From RGIG8785 sp045655245 (lineage in GTDB: Bacteria; Bacillota; Clostridia; RGIG8785), in NCBI GenBank assembly GCA_045655245.1, contig JAZOOX010000029.1:1-39904 (forward strand): a stretch of DNA of 39,904 nt, in the 5' to 3' direction. Below are positions 1 to 7,156 of this stretch, in pieces. Every line of letters starts with the position of its first letter. The first letter of the stretch is position 1. The notes below the pieces were generated by a model. It saw only the letters and a program-made list of their open reading frames with translations. It did no database searches and was not told the DNA's origin. The translations under genes and the position numbers were made by a program.

Positions 1-108
1 TGCGCCGAAGCACGGACATTGTTGGAACTTCAGTATACGGAAATCGTCAAGTGTGCCGAAAAACTGCGGTTACTGCAGCGGGAAGAAATAGGCGAAAAAA
101 GCGAATGA
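1..108 (+). CDS. 3' end of a tiny hypothetical gene (paralogue of the 454-657 gene), 5' partial
   Basis: The window opens inside a reading frame that runs to a TGA at 106-108 and encodes 35 residues beginning CAEARTLLELQYTEIV. This matches the C-terminal half of the 67-residue protein at 454-657 almost residue for residue. The first ~80 nt differ from the copy at 547 onward by only about three bases, and divergence appears only in the last dozen codons. It is followed by its own hairpin terminator of the same design as the second copy. The start lies outside the window. The product is hydrophilic and probably helical. I do not recognise the family and assign no function. Tandem duplication is the simple reading; whether this copy has the same RNA leader cannot be seen. 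Confidence 0.7.
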   Translation, partial: CAEARTLLELQYTEIVKCAEKLRLLQREEIGEKSE

Positions 109-120
109 CGGTCGGTTGGA

Positions 121-148
121 AAAAAGAGTGTCTGCGGGCGCCCTTTTT
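121..148 (+). terminator. Intrinsic terminator after the first small-gene copy
   Basis: AAAAAGAGTG (121-130) pairs with CGCCCTTTTT (139-148) across the loop TCTGCGGG, with one A-C mismatch and one G-T pair. The loop is identical to that of the terminator after the second copy (667-696), which supports duplication of gene plus terminator. Confidence 0.7.
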
Positions 149-150
149 AA

Positions 151-175
151 GTTGAGTTAAAAATTTTAACCCAAC
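151..175. repeat. Short inverted repeat
   Basis: GTTGAGTTAAAA (151-162) and TTTTAACCCAAC (164-175) are reverse complements with one mismatch and a single-base centre. It lies between the terminator at 121-148 and the GTTAAC palindrome at 188-209. Role unknown. Confidence 0.5.
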
Positions 176-187
176 CGAGGTTTGCTG

Positions 188-209
188 TTGGTTAACTTTT
201 GTTAACCAA
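188..209. repeat. Solitary copy of the GTTAAC palindrome core
   Basis: TTGGTTAAC, a TTTT spacer and GTTAACCAA form a perfect inverted repeat identical to the core of the eight tandem units at 36450-37170. Flanking bases do not resemble the 89-bp unit, so only the core is shared. It lies about 20 bp upstream of the -35 box at 227-232, a position compatible with a regulator binding site. That role is inference. Confidence 0.7.
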
Positions 210-226
210 ACTGAAAAAGGTTCTTG

Positions 227-255
227 TTGACGGATTGATTGGAATGTGGTAGAAT
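227..255 (+). promoter_or_regulatory. SigA-type promoter of the structured leader / small gene
   Basis: TTGACG (227-232), a 17-nt spacer and TAGAAT (250-255) form a near-consensus housekeeping promoter. The expected start at about 262 coincides with the first base of the long hairpin at 261-380, so the transcript would begin with the structure. Confidence 0.75.
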
Positions 256-260
256 GATTT

Positions 261-440
261 TGCAACACAAAACATCTTTTGATGACTATAATGCCTTTAA
301 GGTGTGCATTTTACCTTTGGTAAAAATGCATGCTCTGTTTTGGCACCCTTTGAGGTCATTGTAGTCGGTTTTGTGTTGCAGCTTACCGCTAGGAGCCATG
401 CGTTTTTCGGGTGCGTGGTTTCGGCTATGCACCTTTTTTA
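261..440 (+). ncRNA. Structured 5' leader or small RNA with switch-like 3' part, family not recognised
   Basis: Directly after the promoter, four stacked helices form one long hairpin. TGCAACACAAAAC (261-273) pairs perfectly with 368-380. GACTATAATG (284-293) pairs with 357-366 with one G-T pair. 294-304 pairs imperfectly with 344-355. The apical TGCATTTTACC (305-315) pairs with 319-330 around a TTT loop. A one-sided 10-nt bulge (274-283) and a 13-nt unpaired stretch (331-343) interrupt it. Downstream, CCATGC (396-401) can pair with GCGTGG (413-418), but those bases are also the 5' arm of the terminator at 410-439, so the two helices exclude each other. This is the usual logic of a transcription attenuator for the gene at 454. 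A free-standing ~180-nt RNA (6S-sized) is the alternative. No known riboswitch core was recognised. Confidence 0.6.
410..439 (+). terminator. Terminator at the end of the structured leader
   Basis: GGTGCGTGG (410-418) pairs with CTATGCACC (425-433), with G-T pairs, around the loop TTTCGG, followed by six T. It lies just 14 nt before the start codon at 454, so read-through would decide expression of that gene. Confidence 0.75.
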
Positions 441-453
441 TTGGGGGAAAGAA

Positions 454-657
454 ATGAAAGACTTTACCAAAGAGTACCGCGCCTTATGCTTTGAATTTTA
501 CGAGGGGACGGGGATCTACAACAATGCAGTGAAGCGGCTGCCCATGTGCGCCGAAGCACGGTCTTTGTTGGAACTTCAGTATACGGAAATCGTCAAGTGC
601 GCCGAAAAACTGCGGTTACTGCAGCAAGAAGAGATGGATGAGAAAACCGAATCATAA
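454..657 (+). CDS. 67-residue hypothetical protein, second copy
   Basis: The frame is open from 304, but upstream codons run through the hairpin and terminator, so I place the start at ATG 454, preceded by GGGGGAAAG at 443-451 as ribosome binding site. The protein begins MKDFTKEYRALCFEFYEG and ends in a charged tail. It is predicted cytoplasmic and helical, with no signal peptide or membrane segment. Two cysteines (CAEAR, KCAEK) are conserved in the neighbouring copy at 1-108. It has its own promoter, structured leader and terminator, so it is an independent unit rather than part of the pyrH operon. I do not recognise the family. The near-identical duplicate and strongly expressed, regulated context suggest a real gene. 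Confidence 0.65.
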   Translation: MKDFTKEYRALCFEFYEGTGIYNNAVKRLPMCAEARSLLELQYTEIVKCAEKLRLLQQEEMDEKTES

Positions 658-666
658 AAGGCTGAT

Positions 667-696
667 AAAAAAGGGCGTCTGCGGGCGCTCTTTTTT
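667..696 (+). terminator. Intrinsic terminator after the 67-residue gene
   Basis: AAAAAAGGGCG (667-677) pairs with CGCTCTTTTTT (686-696) across the loop TCTGCGGG. It separates the small gene from the pyrH promoter. Confidence 0.85.
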
Positions 697-707
697 GTTT
701 GTTTATA

Positions 708-736
708 TTGCACTTTTGAAAAATTTGTTATATAAT
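708..736 (+). promoter_or_regulatory. Promoter of the pyrH-polC operon
   Basis: TTGCAC (708-713), a 17-nt spacer and TATAAT (731-736) precede pyrH. The expected start near 743 leaves only a 20-nt leader, which rules out ATG 747 as start and favours ATG 765. Confidence 0.8.
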
Positions 737-764
737 AGTTTTAAGTATGAAAGGGGATAGCAAT

Positions 765-1481
765 ATGGAACAACCGAAGTACAAAAGAGTGATGTTGAAG
801 GTCAGCGGTGAAGCTTTGGCAGGCGACCGCAAGTTTGGCCTCGACTTTGATAAGATCGGCAAGGTCTGCGACCAGATTGCCAAGGTCAGCGAGATGGGCG
901 TTGAAGTTGCCATTGTTGTCGGCGGCGGTAATTTCTGGCGCGGACGGAGTGGCGCCAATATGGACCGTACCCGCGCAGACCATATGGGGATGCTGGCAAC
1001 GGTCATCAACTCCCTGGCGTTGTTGGATGCATTAGAAGCCCGCGGGATTGCTACCCGTGTTCAGACCGCCATCGAAATGCGTCAGATTGCCGAGCCGTAC
1101 ATTCGAGGCAGAGCGGTCAGTCACCTGGGCAAGGGTCGGGTCGTGATTTTTGCCTGCGGTACAGGAAACCCCTTCTTCTCCACCGATACTGCTGCCGCAC
1201 TCCGCGCTGCAGAAATCGATGCAGATATGATTTTACTGGCCAAGAACGTGGACGGTGTGTACGACAGCGACCCCCATATAAACCCCGATGCGGTCAAGTA
1301 TGACCATCTGTCCTACTTAGACGTATTAAGCGGTCGGTTAGGGGTTATGGACTCCACCGCAACGTCTTTGTGTATGGACAACAACATCCCGATTTTGGTA
1401 TTCGGGCTGGACAAACCCGAAAATATTGTGCGTGCCGTTATGGGAGAATCCATCGGAACGCTTGTTGAGGAGGAAGAATAA
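765..1481 (+). CDS. pyrH: UMP kinase
   Basis: Phosphorylates UMP to UDP with ATP in the cytoplasm (pyrimidine nucleotide synthesis); hexameric amino-acid-kinase-fold enzyme. The N terminus reads KRVMLKVSGEALAG, the usual phosphate-binding start, followed by VVGGGNFWRG (nucleotide loop), DHMGMLATVINSLAL, a GTGNPFFSTDTAAALRA segment and KNVDGVYDSDP, all typical of bacterial UMP kinases. At 238 residues it has normal length. ATG 765 is chosen because AAGGGG at 750-755 is well spaced and the earlier in-frame ATG at 747 lies at the inferred transcript start. The stop overlaps the frr start by one base, so translation is probably coupled. First gene of a long operon; the pyrH-frr order is conserved in bacteria. 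Confidence 0.97.
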   Translation: MEQPKYKRVMLKVSGEALAGDRKFGLDFDKIGKVCDQIAKVSEMGVEVAIVVGGGNFWRGRSGANMDRTRADHMGMLATVINSLALLDALEARGIATRVQTAIEMRQIAEPYIRGRAVSHLGKGRVVIFACGTGNPFFSTDTAAALRAAEIDADMILLAKNVDGVYDSDPHINPDAVKYDHLSYLDVLSGRLGVMDSTATSLCMDNNIPILVFGLDKPENIVRAVMGESIGTLVEEEE

Positions 1482-2032
1482 TGAGCGCTTATCAGATTTA
1501 TGAAGAAAAAATGCAGAAAACGGTTGTCGCTTTCCAGAACGAGATGAACAGCATCCGTGCAGGACGTGCCAATCCTTCGGTTTTAGACCGTGTTATGGTG
1601 GATTATTACGGCTCTCCCACCCCCATTGCCCAGGTCGGCAGTATCAGTGTTCCCGAACCCCATATGATTATGATTCAGCCTTGGGATGCTTCTATCGTGA
1701 AGGAAGTCGAAAAGGCCATTATCAAGTCGGAAATCGGAATTACCCCCAACTCGGACGGCAAAGTGATCCGTTTGGCATTCCCGCCTTTGACCGAGGAACG
1801 CCGTAAGGAACTGGTCAAGACCGTTTCCAAAAAGACCGAGGAGAGCAAGGTCGCTGTCCGCAACGTTCGCCGTGATGCGTTAGACGATTTTAAGAACAAG
1901 AAAAAGAACAGCGAGATCACCGAGGACGACTTAAAGGGTGCAGAAAAGGACATTCAGGATTTGACCGACCGTTTCTGCAAGGAGCTGGATCGTCTGTCCG
2001 CACTGAAAGAAAAGGAAATTATGGAGATTTAA
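1481..2032 (+). CDS. frr: Ribosome recycling factor
   Basis: Splits post-termination ribosomes together with EF-G. The 183-residue product has the family length and motifs: SIRAGRANPSVLDRVMVDYYGSP near the N terminus, domain II with QPWDASIVKEVEKAI, and the long helical C-terminal part with PPLTEERRKELVK and RNVRRDA. Its ATG overlaps the pyrH stop, and pyrH supplies the GAGGAGG ribosome binding site at 1468-1474. Only one base separates it from uppS. No anomalies seen. Confidence 0.97.
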   Translation: MSAYQIYEEKMQKTVVAFQNEMNSIRAGRANPSVLDRVMVDYYGSPTPIAQVGSISVPEPHMIMIQPWDASIVKEVEKAIIKSEIGITPNSDGKVIRLAFPPLTEERRKELVKTVSKKTEESKVAVRNVRRDALDDFKNKKKNSEITEDDLKGAEKDIQDLTDRFCKELDRLSALKEKEIMEI

Positions 2033-2033
2033 G

Positions 2034-2780
2034 ATGTTCCCTTTCCGTAAAAAAGCAGAACAACCCGACTTTGACCCCACCCGTGTTCCCCGCCATATCG
2101 GGATTATTATGGACGGAAACGGCCGTTGGGCAAAGCGCCGCGGGTTACCACGCAGTGCCGGCCACCGTGCCGGCATTAAGGTCTTAGAGGATATTGTGGA
2201 GTACGCCGATTCTTTGGGAATCGAGATGATCACCGCTTACGCTTTTTCTACCGAGAACTGGAAACGCTCGAAGGAGGAAGTGGATGCGCTGATGGCGTTG
2301 CTCCTGGACTACCTCAAGAACTTTGAAAAACACCTGGGCGGGCGGAATGTCCGCATCCGCATCATCGGGGAGCGGTCTGCTCTGTCCGAAGAAATGCAGG
2401 CGGAAATGCGCCGTGCCGAAGAAGGCTCTGCCAAGAATACGGGCATTACCGTCAACATGGCGATCAACTACGGCGGACGGTTGGAAATCGTCAAAGCCGT
2501 ACAAAAGATCGCCGAGCAGGTAAAGGCGGGGACGCTGGACCCCAAGGACATCACCGAGGATACCTTGTCCGACGGGATGTACCTGGCTTCTCAGCCGCCT
2601 CTTGATTTTATCATCCGTCCCAGCGGCGAGTTGCGCTTGTCCAACTTTATGCTTTGGGACTCTGCCTATGCCGAGTTTTGGTTTGATAACATCTGCTGGC
2701 CCGACTTCCGTGACAAAGACTTACTGCGGGCGATTGTCGCCTACCAAAATCGCGACCGCCGTTTCGGTAACGCGCAGTAG
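2034..2780 (+). CDS. uppS: Undecaprenyl (cis-prenyl) diphosphate synthase
   Basis: Condenses farnesyl diphosphate with isopentenyl diphosphates to C55 undecaprenyl diphosphate, the carrier for peptidoglycan and wall polymers. The 248-residue protein carries the catalytic HIGIIMDGNGRWAK block (residues ~21-34), GHRAGIKVLEDIV, TAYAFSTENWKR and the C-terminal IIRPSGELRLSNFMLW block. The usual R-T-G/S-G-E reads RPSGE, and the region before WPDF reads FWFDNIC rather than the common Y-x-T-D-L type; both look like tolerated family variation. It sits between frr and cdsA, the common Firmicutes order, and shares the operon with dxr and ispG, which feed its substrate pathway. Confidence 0.96.
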   Translation: MFPFRKKAEQPDFDPTRVPRHIGIIMDGNGRWAKRRGLPRSAGHRAGIKVLEDIVEYADSLGIEMITAYAFSTENWKRSKEEVDALMALLLDYLKNFEKHLGGRNVRIRIIGERSALSEEMQAEMRRAEEGSAKNTGITVNMAINYGGRLEIVKAVQKIAEQVKAGTLDPKDITEDTLSDGMYLASQPPLDFIIRPSGELRLSNFMLWDSAYAEFWFDNICWPDFRDKDLLRAIVAYQNRDRRFGNAQ

Positions 2781-2793
2781 AAAGTGTACGATT

Positions 2794-3612
2794 ATGAAAA
2801 CAAGAATTTTGACCGCTTTGGTCGCGCTGCCCCTTTTGGTAGCAGTTTTGCTCTTTCCCAAGCCCTGGATTTTAGCCCCCGTGGTGGCGCTTTTGTCCTG
2901 CATCGGGCTTTGGGAAATGACCCACGCCCTAAACCTTTTTGAAAAGCGCCCCCTGACTTTGCTTTCGGCACTGATGGCGGTGCTTTTTCCGCTGACGGCG
3001 TGGTTGTTGCCCCAGTTGCTTTGGTTGCTGGCAGTGGTCTATACCCTGTTGGTTTTGTGCGCCTCGGTAGTCTTTCACAAGACCCTGCCGTTGGCTGATG
3101 TGGCAAAGTCCTACCTTGCCACTTTCTACGTGGCGGGGCTCTTTTCCGCCGTGGTCTCGGTACGGATGGCGCCCGAGGGGCATCTGCTGTTATGGTTGAT
3201 TTTTATTGCCGCTTTCGCCACCGACACCTTTGCCTATTTTACGGGCGTTTTTTTGGGACGGCATAAGCTCTGCCCCGAGATCAGTCCCAAAAAGACGGTG
3301 GAGGGTGCTGTCGGCGGGGTCGTCGGCTGTGTATTGTGCTTTTTCCTGTTTGCCTATGTCCTGATCGTCCGCAATACGGTTGCGGTTAACCTGCCTTCGT
3401 TACTCACGTTGGGGGCAGTGGCTTCGGTGGTGTCCATGTTTGGCGACCTGTCCGCCTCCATCATCAAGCGCCAGGTCGGTGTAAAGGACTACGGCAATCT
3501 TTTCCCCGGTCACGGCGGTGTGTTAGACCGCTTTGACAGCGTATTGTTTACTGCTCCGACCATTGCGGTCTGGAGCCAAATCTGGCCCATTTTATGGACC
3601 GTTTTCAGGTGA
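2794..3612 (+). CDS. cdsA: Phosphatidate cytidylyltransferase (CDP-diacylglycerol synthase)
   Basis: Makes CDP-diacylglycerol from phosphatidic acid and CTP for phospholipid synthesis; integral membrane protein. The 272 residues are dominated by about eight hydrophobic helices. Near the C terminus lies the family signature: SIIKR, then KDYGNLFPGHGGVLDR, containing the K-D and H-G-G-x-x-D-R residues for metal and CTP binding. The start at ATG 2794 gives MKTRILTALVALPLL, a normal N terminus. The open frame extends upstream into uppS, but that part is a shadow. The Shine-Dalgarno is weak, so coupling to uppS, 13 nt upstream, is likely. Confidence 0.95.
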   Translation: MKTRILTALVALPLLVAVLLFPKPWILAPVVALLSCIGLWEMTHALNLFEKRPLTLLSALMAVLFPLTAWLLPQLLWLLAVVYTLLVLCASVVFHKTLPLADVAKSYLATFYVAGLFSAVVSVRMAPEGHLLLWLIFIAAFATDTFAYFTGVFLGRHKLCPEISPKKTVEGAVGGVVGCVLCFFLFAYVLIVRNTVAVNLPSLLTLGAVASVVSMFGDLSASIIKRQVGVKDYGNLFPGHGGVLDRFDSVLFTAPTIAVWSQIWPILWTVFR

Positions 3613-3616
3613 TGGT

Positions 3617-4768
3617 ATGAGACAAATCGGTATTTTGGGTTCGACGGGATCGATTGGTACCCAGACTTTGCAGGTGGCAGAGCATTTGGGGATTCGTGTG
3701 GTCTCTTTGACCGCCCATCGGAATATTCATTTGTTAGAGGAGCAGATCCGCAAGTTCTCCCCGAAGGTGGTTTCGGTCACCGAGGAGGCGGATGCAAAAG
3801 CGCTTCGTGAAGCCGTTGCCGATTTTGATACCCAGGTATATTTCGGCGCCGAAGGGTTGGTTGCCGCCGCAACCGCCGAAGGGGTGGACCTTTTGGTGAC
3901 GGCGGTCATGGGCAGTGTAGGGCTGTTTCCTACCCTTGCCGCCATTGAAAAAGGCATCGATATTGCCCTTGCCAACAAGGAGACCTTGGTTTGTGCAGGG
4001 GATTTGGTGATGTCCGCCGCCCGCCGCAAGGGGGTCAACATCCTCCCCGTGGACAGCGAACACAGCGCCATCTTCCAGTCCCTTGCCGCCGGACGACGGG
4101 AGGACTTACAAAAGATTTTACTCACCTGCTCGGGCGGGGCATTCCGCGGCAAGACCCGCGATCAGCTGATTGACGCCCGTGGGGCAGATGCTTTAAAGCA
4201 CCCCAACTGGTCGATGGGTCAAAAGATCACCATTGACTCGGCTACCCTGATGAACATGGGCCTGGAGCTTATCGAGGCGATGCATTTGTTTGACGTATCC
4301 CCCGACCAGATCGAGATTTTGATTCATCCCCAGAGCATTGTCCATTCGATGGTGGAGTTTCGTGACGGGTCGGTGATTGCCCAGTTAGGCACCACCGATA
4401 TGCGTATCCCCATCCAGTACGCCCTGACCTACCCCCAACGGGTGGAGGGGCTGTCGGCATCTTTGGACTTTTTAACCCGCAACACCTTAACCTTTTCCGC
4501 CCCTGATTTAGAGGCGTTCCCCTGCCTTTCCTTGGCAGGCCGGGCGGCAAGAGCAGGCGGGACGTTGCCCACCGTGATGAACGCCGCCAACGAAGTAGCG
4601 GTTGCCGCTTACTTAAAAGACCGCATTTCTTTTTATGGCATTGCCCAGGTCATTGAATCGGCGATGTCTGCACATACTAATATTCCTAACCCCACTTTAG
4701 AAGACATTGCCGCGGCAGATGCCGAAACCCGCCGTTGGGTTTCAGAAAGGATTTCCTTCAATGACTGA
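3617..4768 (+). CDS. dxr: 1-deoxy-D-xylulose 5-phosphate reductoisomerase
   Basis: Second step of the non-mevalonate (MEP) isoprenoid pathway: NADPH-dependent conversion of DXP to MEP. The 383-residue product begins MRQIGILGSTGSIGTQTL, the Rossmann NADPH motif. It continues with ALANKETLVCAG, PVDSEHSAIFQSL (metal and substrate residues), GGAFRGKT and the long block HPNWSMGQKITIDSATL, followed by MGLELIEAMHLF. The C-terminal helical domain has NAANEVAVAAYL. The start at ATG 3617, four bases after cdsA, matches the family N terminus; upstream frame is overlap with cdsA. The 3' end overlaps rseP by 8 nt. With ispG and uppS in the same operon it supplies undecaprenyl carrier precursors. Confidence 0.97.
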   Translation: MRQIGILGSTGSIGTQTLQVAEHLGIRVVSLTAHRNIHLLEEQIRKFSPKVVSVTEEADAKALREAVADFDTQVYFGAEGLVAAATAEGVDLLVTAVMGSVGLFPTLAAIEKGIDIALANKETLVCAGDLVMSAARRKGVNILPVDSEHSAIFQSLAAGRREDLQKILLTCSGGAFRGKTRDQLIDARGADALKHPNWSMGQKITIDSATLMNMGLELIEAMHLFDVSPDQIEILIHPQSIVHSMVEFRDGSVIAQLGTTDMRIPIQYALTYPQRVEGLSASLDFLTRNTLTFSAPDLEAFPCLSLAGRAARAGGTLPTVMNAANEVAVAAYLKDRISFYGIAQVIESAMSAHTNIPNPTLEDIAAADAETRRWVSERISFND

Positions 4769-6092
4769 TTTTTTGTGGAATGCGATCATCCTGATCGTCT
4801 CCCTTGGGATTATGGTGCTGGTTCACGAACTGGGGCATTTTCTGGTCGCCAAGCGCAGTAAGATCGGCGTACTGGAGTTTGCCATCGGGATGGGACCTGC
4901 TTTGTTTTCAATACAGCGTGGTGAAACACTCTACTCAATCCGTGCCATTCCCTTGGGCGGATTTTGTCGTATGGAGGGGGAGGACGAGGATGCAAAAGAT
5001 AACCCCGCCGCCTTCCATAACCACCCCAAATACCAACGCTTTTTGACCCTTGTGGCAGGGGGCGCCATGAACCTGTTACTGGGGTTTGCGGCCATGTCGC
5101 TGCTCTTTTGTACCGCCGTACAAGTGCCCACCAACCAAGTCGATTCGGTGATTGCAGGCTCGGTTGCAGAACGCTTTGGGTTACGGCAAGGGGACCGTTT
5201 GGTTGCGGTGGACGGGATGGGGATCGAGGACGCTTCCGATTTTTCTGACCTGCTCTTTGACCGTTGCGATAAGCCCTTTTCGGTCACCGTGGAGCGGGAC
5301 GGAGAACAGTTTACGTTACAGGATGTCCGTATGACCGTGCCCGAAGGCGGGGCATACACCACCCCCATGTTCGGCGTGGTCTGGGCGCAGGAACCCCGCC
5401 ACATAATTGAAAGCACTGTCGTCAGCGAAGTGCGTCCCGGTTCTACCGCCGAAAAGGCGGGGCTTTGTGCAGGGGACCGAATCGTAGCCATCGACGGCAA
5501 GGTCGTTAAGATTGCACAGGACATCAGCTGGCACTTTACCAGAAAGGGCTATGAAACGCCTTATACGCTGACCGTGTTGCGGGACGGCGAAAAGCGGACC
5601 TTGGAGGGCGTTGCGGTAGACACCTACGCCTATACCGACAGCGGGAACGGTTATGTCCGCACCTCGCTGGGGTACTCGTTATACCAGGCACCTCAGACCT
5701 TTTTCAGCGTGGTCCGCACCGCCTTTTACTATACCGGGTTTATGATGAAGGCGGTCCTTTCCTCCCTTTGGGATTTGGTCAGCGGGAACGCCTCCTTGAA
5801 CCAAATGTCAGGGCTGGTGGGCATTTCGGGCGAGTTGGGCGCCGCCGCAAAGCGGGGCATTGCCGACTTTTTAATGCTCTTCGGAATGCTGAGCATCAAC
5901 CTGGGCATCATTAACCTTCTGCCCCTGCCCGCCCTGGACGGCGGACGCATCCTCTTTTTAGCGGTGGAAGCGATTCGGGGCAAACCCATCCCGCCTGAGC
6001 GGGAGGGTCTGGTTCACGGCATCGGGTTTTTGTTGTTGATCCTTCTTGCCCTGGCTGTGAACATTAACGATATCATCAAACTATGGAGTTGA
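4761..6092 (+). CDS. rseP: RseP/RasP site-2 intramembrane zinc metalloprotease
   Basis: Membrane-embedded protease of the M50B family that cleaves anti-sigma factors, and signal-peptide remnants in related bacteria. HELGH (residues 22-26) in the first transmembrane helix provides two zinc-binding histidines and the catalytic glutamate; the third zinc ligand lies in NLLPLPALDGGR near the C terminus. Two PDZ-like segments lie between (SVAERFGLRQGDRLVAVDG and GSTAEKAGLCAGDRIVAIDG), as in E. coli RseP. Length 443 residues. The start ATG 4761 lies inside the end of dxr with AAAGGA at 4746-4751. Placement between dxr and ispG is a widespread arrangement. The client anti-sigma factor is not in this window. 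Confidence 0.95.
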   Translation: MTDFLWNAIILIVSLGIMVLVHELGHFLVAKRSKIGVLEFAIGMGPALFSIQRGETLYSIRAIPLGGFCRMEGEDEDAKDNPAAFHNHPKYQRFLTLVAGGAMNLLLGFAAMSLLFCTAVQVPTNQVDSVIAGSVAERFGLRQGDRLVAVDGMGIEDASDFSDLLFDRCDKPFSVTVERDGEQFTLQDVRMTVPEGGAYTTPMFGVVWAQEPRHIIESTVVSEVRPGSTAEKAGLCAGDRIVAIDGKVVKIAQDISWHFTRKGYETPYTLTVLRDGEKRTLEGVAVDTYAYTDSGNGYVRTSLGYSLYQAPQTFFSVVRTAFYYTGFMMKAVLSSLWDLVSGNASLNQMSGLVGISGELGAAAKRGIADFLMLFGMLSINLGIINLLPLPALDGGRILFLAVEAIRGKPIPPEREGLVHGIGFLLLILLALAVNINDIIKLWS

Positions 6093-6097
6093 AACGG

Positions 6098-7156
6098 ATG
6101 ACAAAACAGGTTTTGGTACGGAATATCCCCATTGGCGGCGGAGCGCCGATTTCGGTTCAGTCAATGACCAACACCCCCACCCGTGACGTTGCCGCCACTG
6201 TGGCGCAAATCAAGGGGCTGGAGGCGGCGGGCTGTGACATTGTTCGCCTTGCCATTCCCGATATGGAAGCGGCAAAAGCCGTGGACAGGATCCGTGAACA
6301 GGTGAATATTCCCTTGGTTGCCGATATCCATTTTGACTACCGTCTTGCCCTTGCGTGTATCCAGCGGGGGATTGACAAAATCCGCATTAACCCTGGCAAC
6401 ATCGGCGGGGATGAAAACGTCCGTGCAGTCGCTTCTGCCGCACGGCGGGCGGGAATCCCCATCCGCATCGGCATTAACGGCGGTTCTTTGGAAAAAGAAC
6501 TCTTAGACCGCTACGGACACCCCTGCGCCGAAGCCATGGTGGAGAGTGCGCTCCGTCAGGTAAAGCTGTTGGAACAAGCGGATTTCGGGGACATTGTTTT
6601 GTCTCTAAAGGCGTCGTCGGTGCCCATGACCATCGCCGCTTACCGTCAGATCTCCCAACAGACCGACTACCCGCTGCATATCGGGATTACCGAAGCGGGA
6701 ACGAAATGGCAGGGGACTTTGGCGGCGGGAATCGGCATCGGTACGCTGTTGTCCGAGGGGATCGGTGACACCCTGCGGGTATCTTTGACCGACGACCCTG
6801 CGGAAGAAGTACATACGGGGATTGCCCTGTTGCGGCTCTTGGAAAAACGCCGCGGATTGCGGTTTGTATCCTGTCCCACTTGCGGTCGGTGTCAGGTAGA
6901 CCTGGTACCCATCGCCAACGAGATTTACGAGAAGATTCGCGGCATTGACCAGCCCCTGCACGTTGCGGTTATGGGTTGCGCCGTCAACGGCCCCGGCGAA
7001 GCCCGGGGGGCGGACATCGGTCTTGCCTGCGGTCGGGGGGAGGCGCTGTTGTTCTACCACGGCGAAACGGCGGGAAAACTCCCCGAAGCAGGGCTGGCGG
7101 ATGCCTTTGTACAACGAGTGTTTGCACTTGCGGAGGAACGAAAGAACCATGAGTAA
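6098..7156 (+). CDS. ispG: 4-hydroxy-3-methylbut-2-en-1-yl diphosphate synthase (flavodoxin)
   Basis: Iron-sulfur enzyme of the MEP pathway converting MEcPP to HMBPP. The 352-residue protein has the N-terminal barrel (SVQSMTNTPTRDV, CDIVRLAIPDME, PLVADIHFDYRLAL, IRINPGNIGG) and the C-terminal cluster domain with CPTCGRC (about residues 259-265) and GCAVNGPGEARGADIG, supplying the three [4Fe-4S] cysteines. I choose ATG 6098, preceded by GGAG at 6085-6088, over ATG 6083, which lacks a binding site and overlaps rseP. The last 8 nt overlap polC. Operon context with dxr and uppS is consistent. Confidence 0.96.
   Translation: MTKQVLVRNIPIGGGAPISVQSMTNTPTRDVAATVAQIKGLEAAGCDIVRLAIPDMEAAKAVDRIREQVNIPLVADIHFDYRLALACIQRGIDKIRINPGNIGGDENVRAVASAARRAGIPIRIGINGGSLEKELLDRYGHPCAEAMVESALRQVKLLEQADFGDIVLSLKASSVPMTIAAYRQISQQTDYPLHIGITEAGTKWQGTLAAGIGIGTLLSEGIGDTLRVSLTDDPAEEVHTGIALLRLLEKRRGLRFVSCPTCGRCQVDLVPIANEIYEKIRGIDQPLHVAVMGCAVNGPGEARGADIGLACGRGEALLFYHGETAGKLPEAGLADAFVQRVFALAEERKNHE

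Noticed and set aside
47..268. 73-residue minus-strand open frame
   Set aside because: It crosses a terminator, the palindrome and the promoter of the leader; no start signal and no recognisable protein.
261..380. Miniature transposon with 13-bp inverted ends
   Set aside because: The helices continue inward with compensating G-T pairs and the start coincides with a promoter's expected start, which fits RNA structure better. No target-site duplication is evident.
304..453. Longer start for the 67-residue protein at ATG 304
   Set aside because: The extension translates the RNA hairpin and terminator and has no ribosome binding site; ATG 454 does.
747..764. ATG 747 as pyrH start
   Set aside because: It lies at the inferred transcription start without a Shine-Dalgarno; ATG 765 is well placed.
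6083..6097. ATG 6083 as ispG start
   Set aside because: No ribosome binding site and overlap with rseP; GGAG serves ATG 6098.
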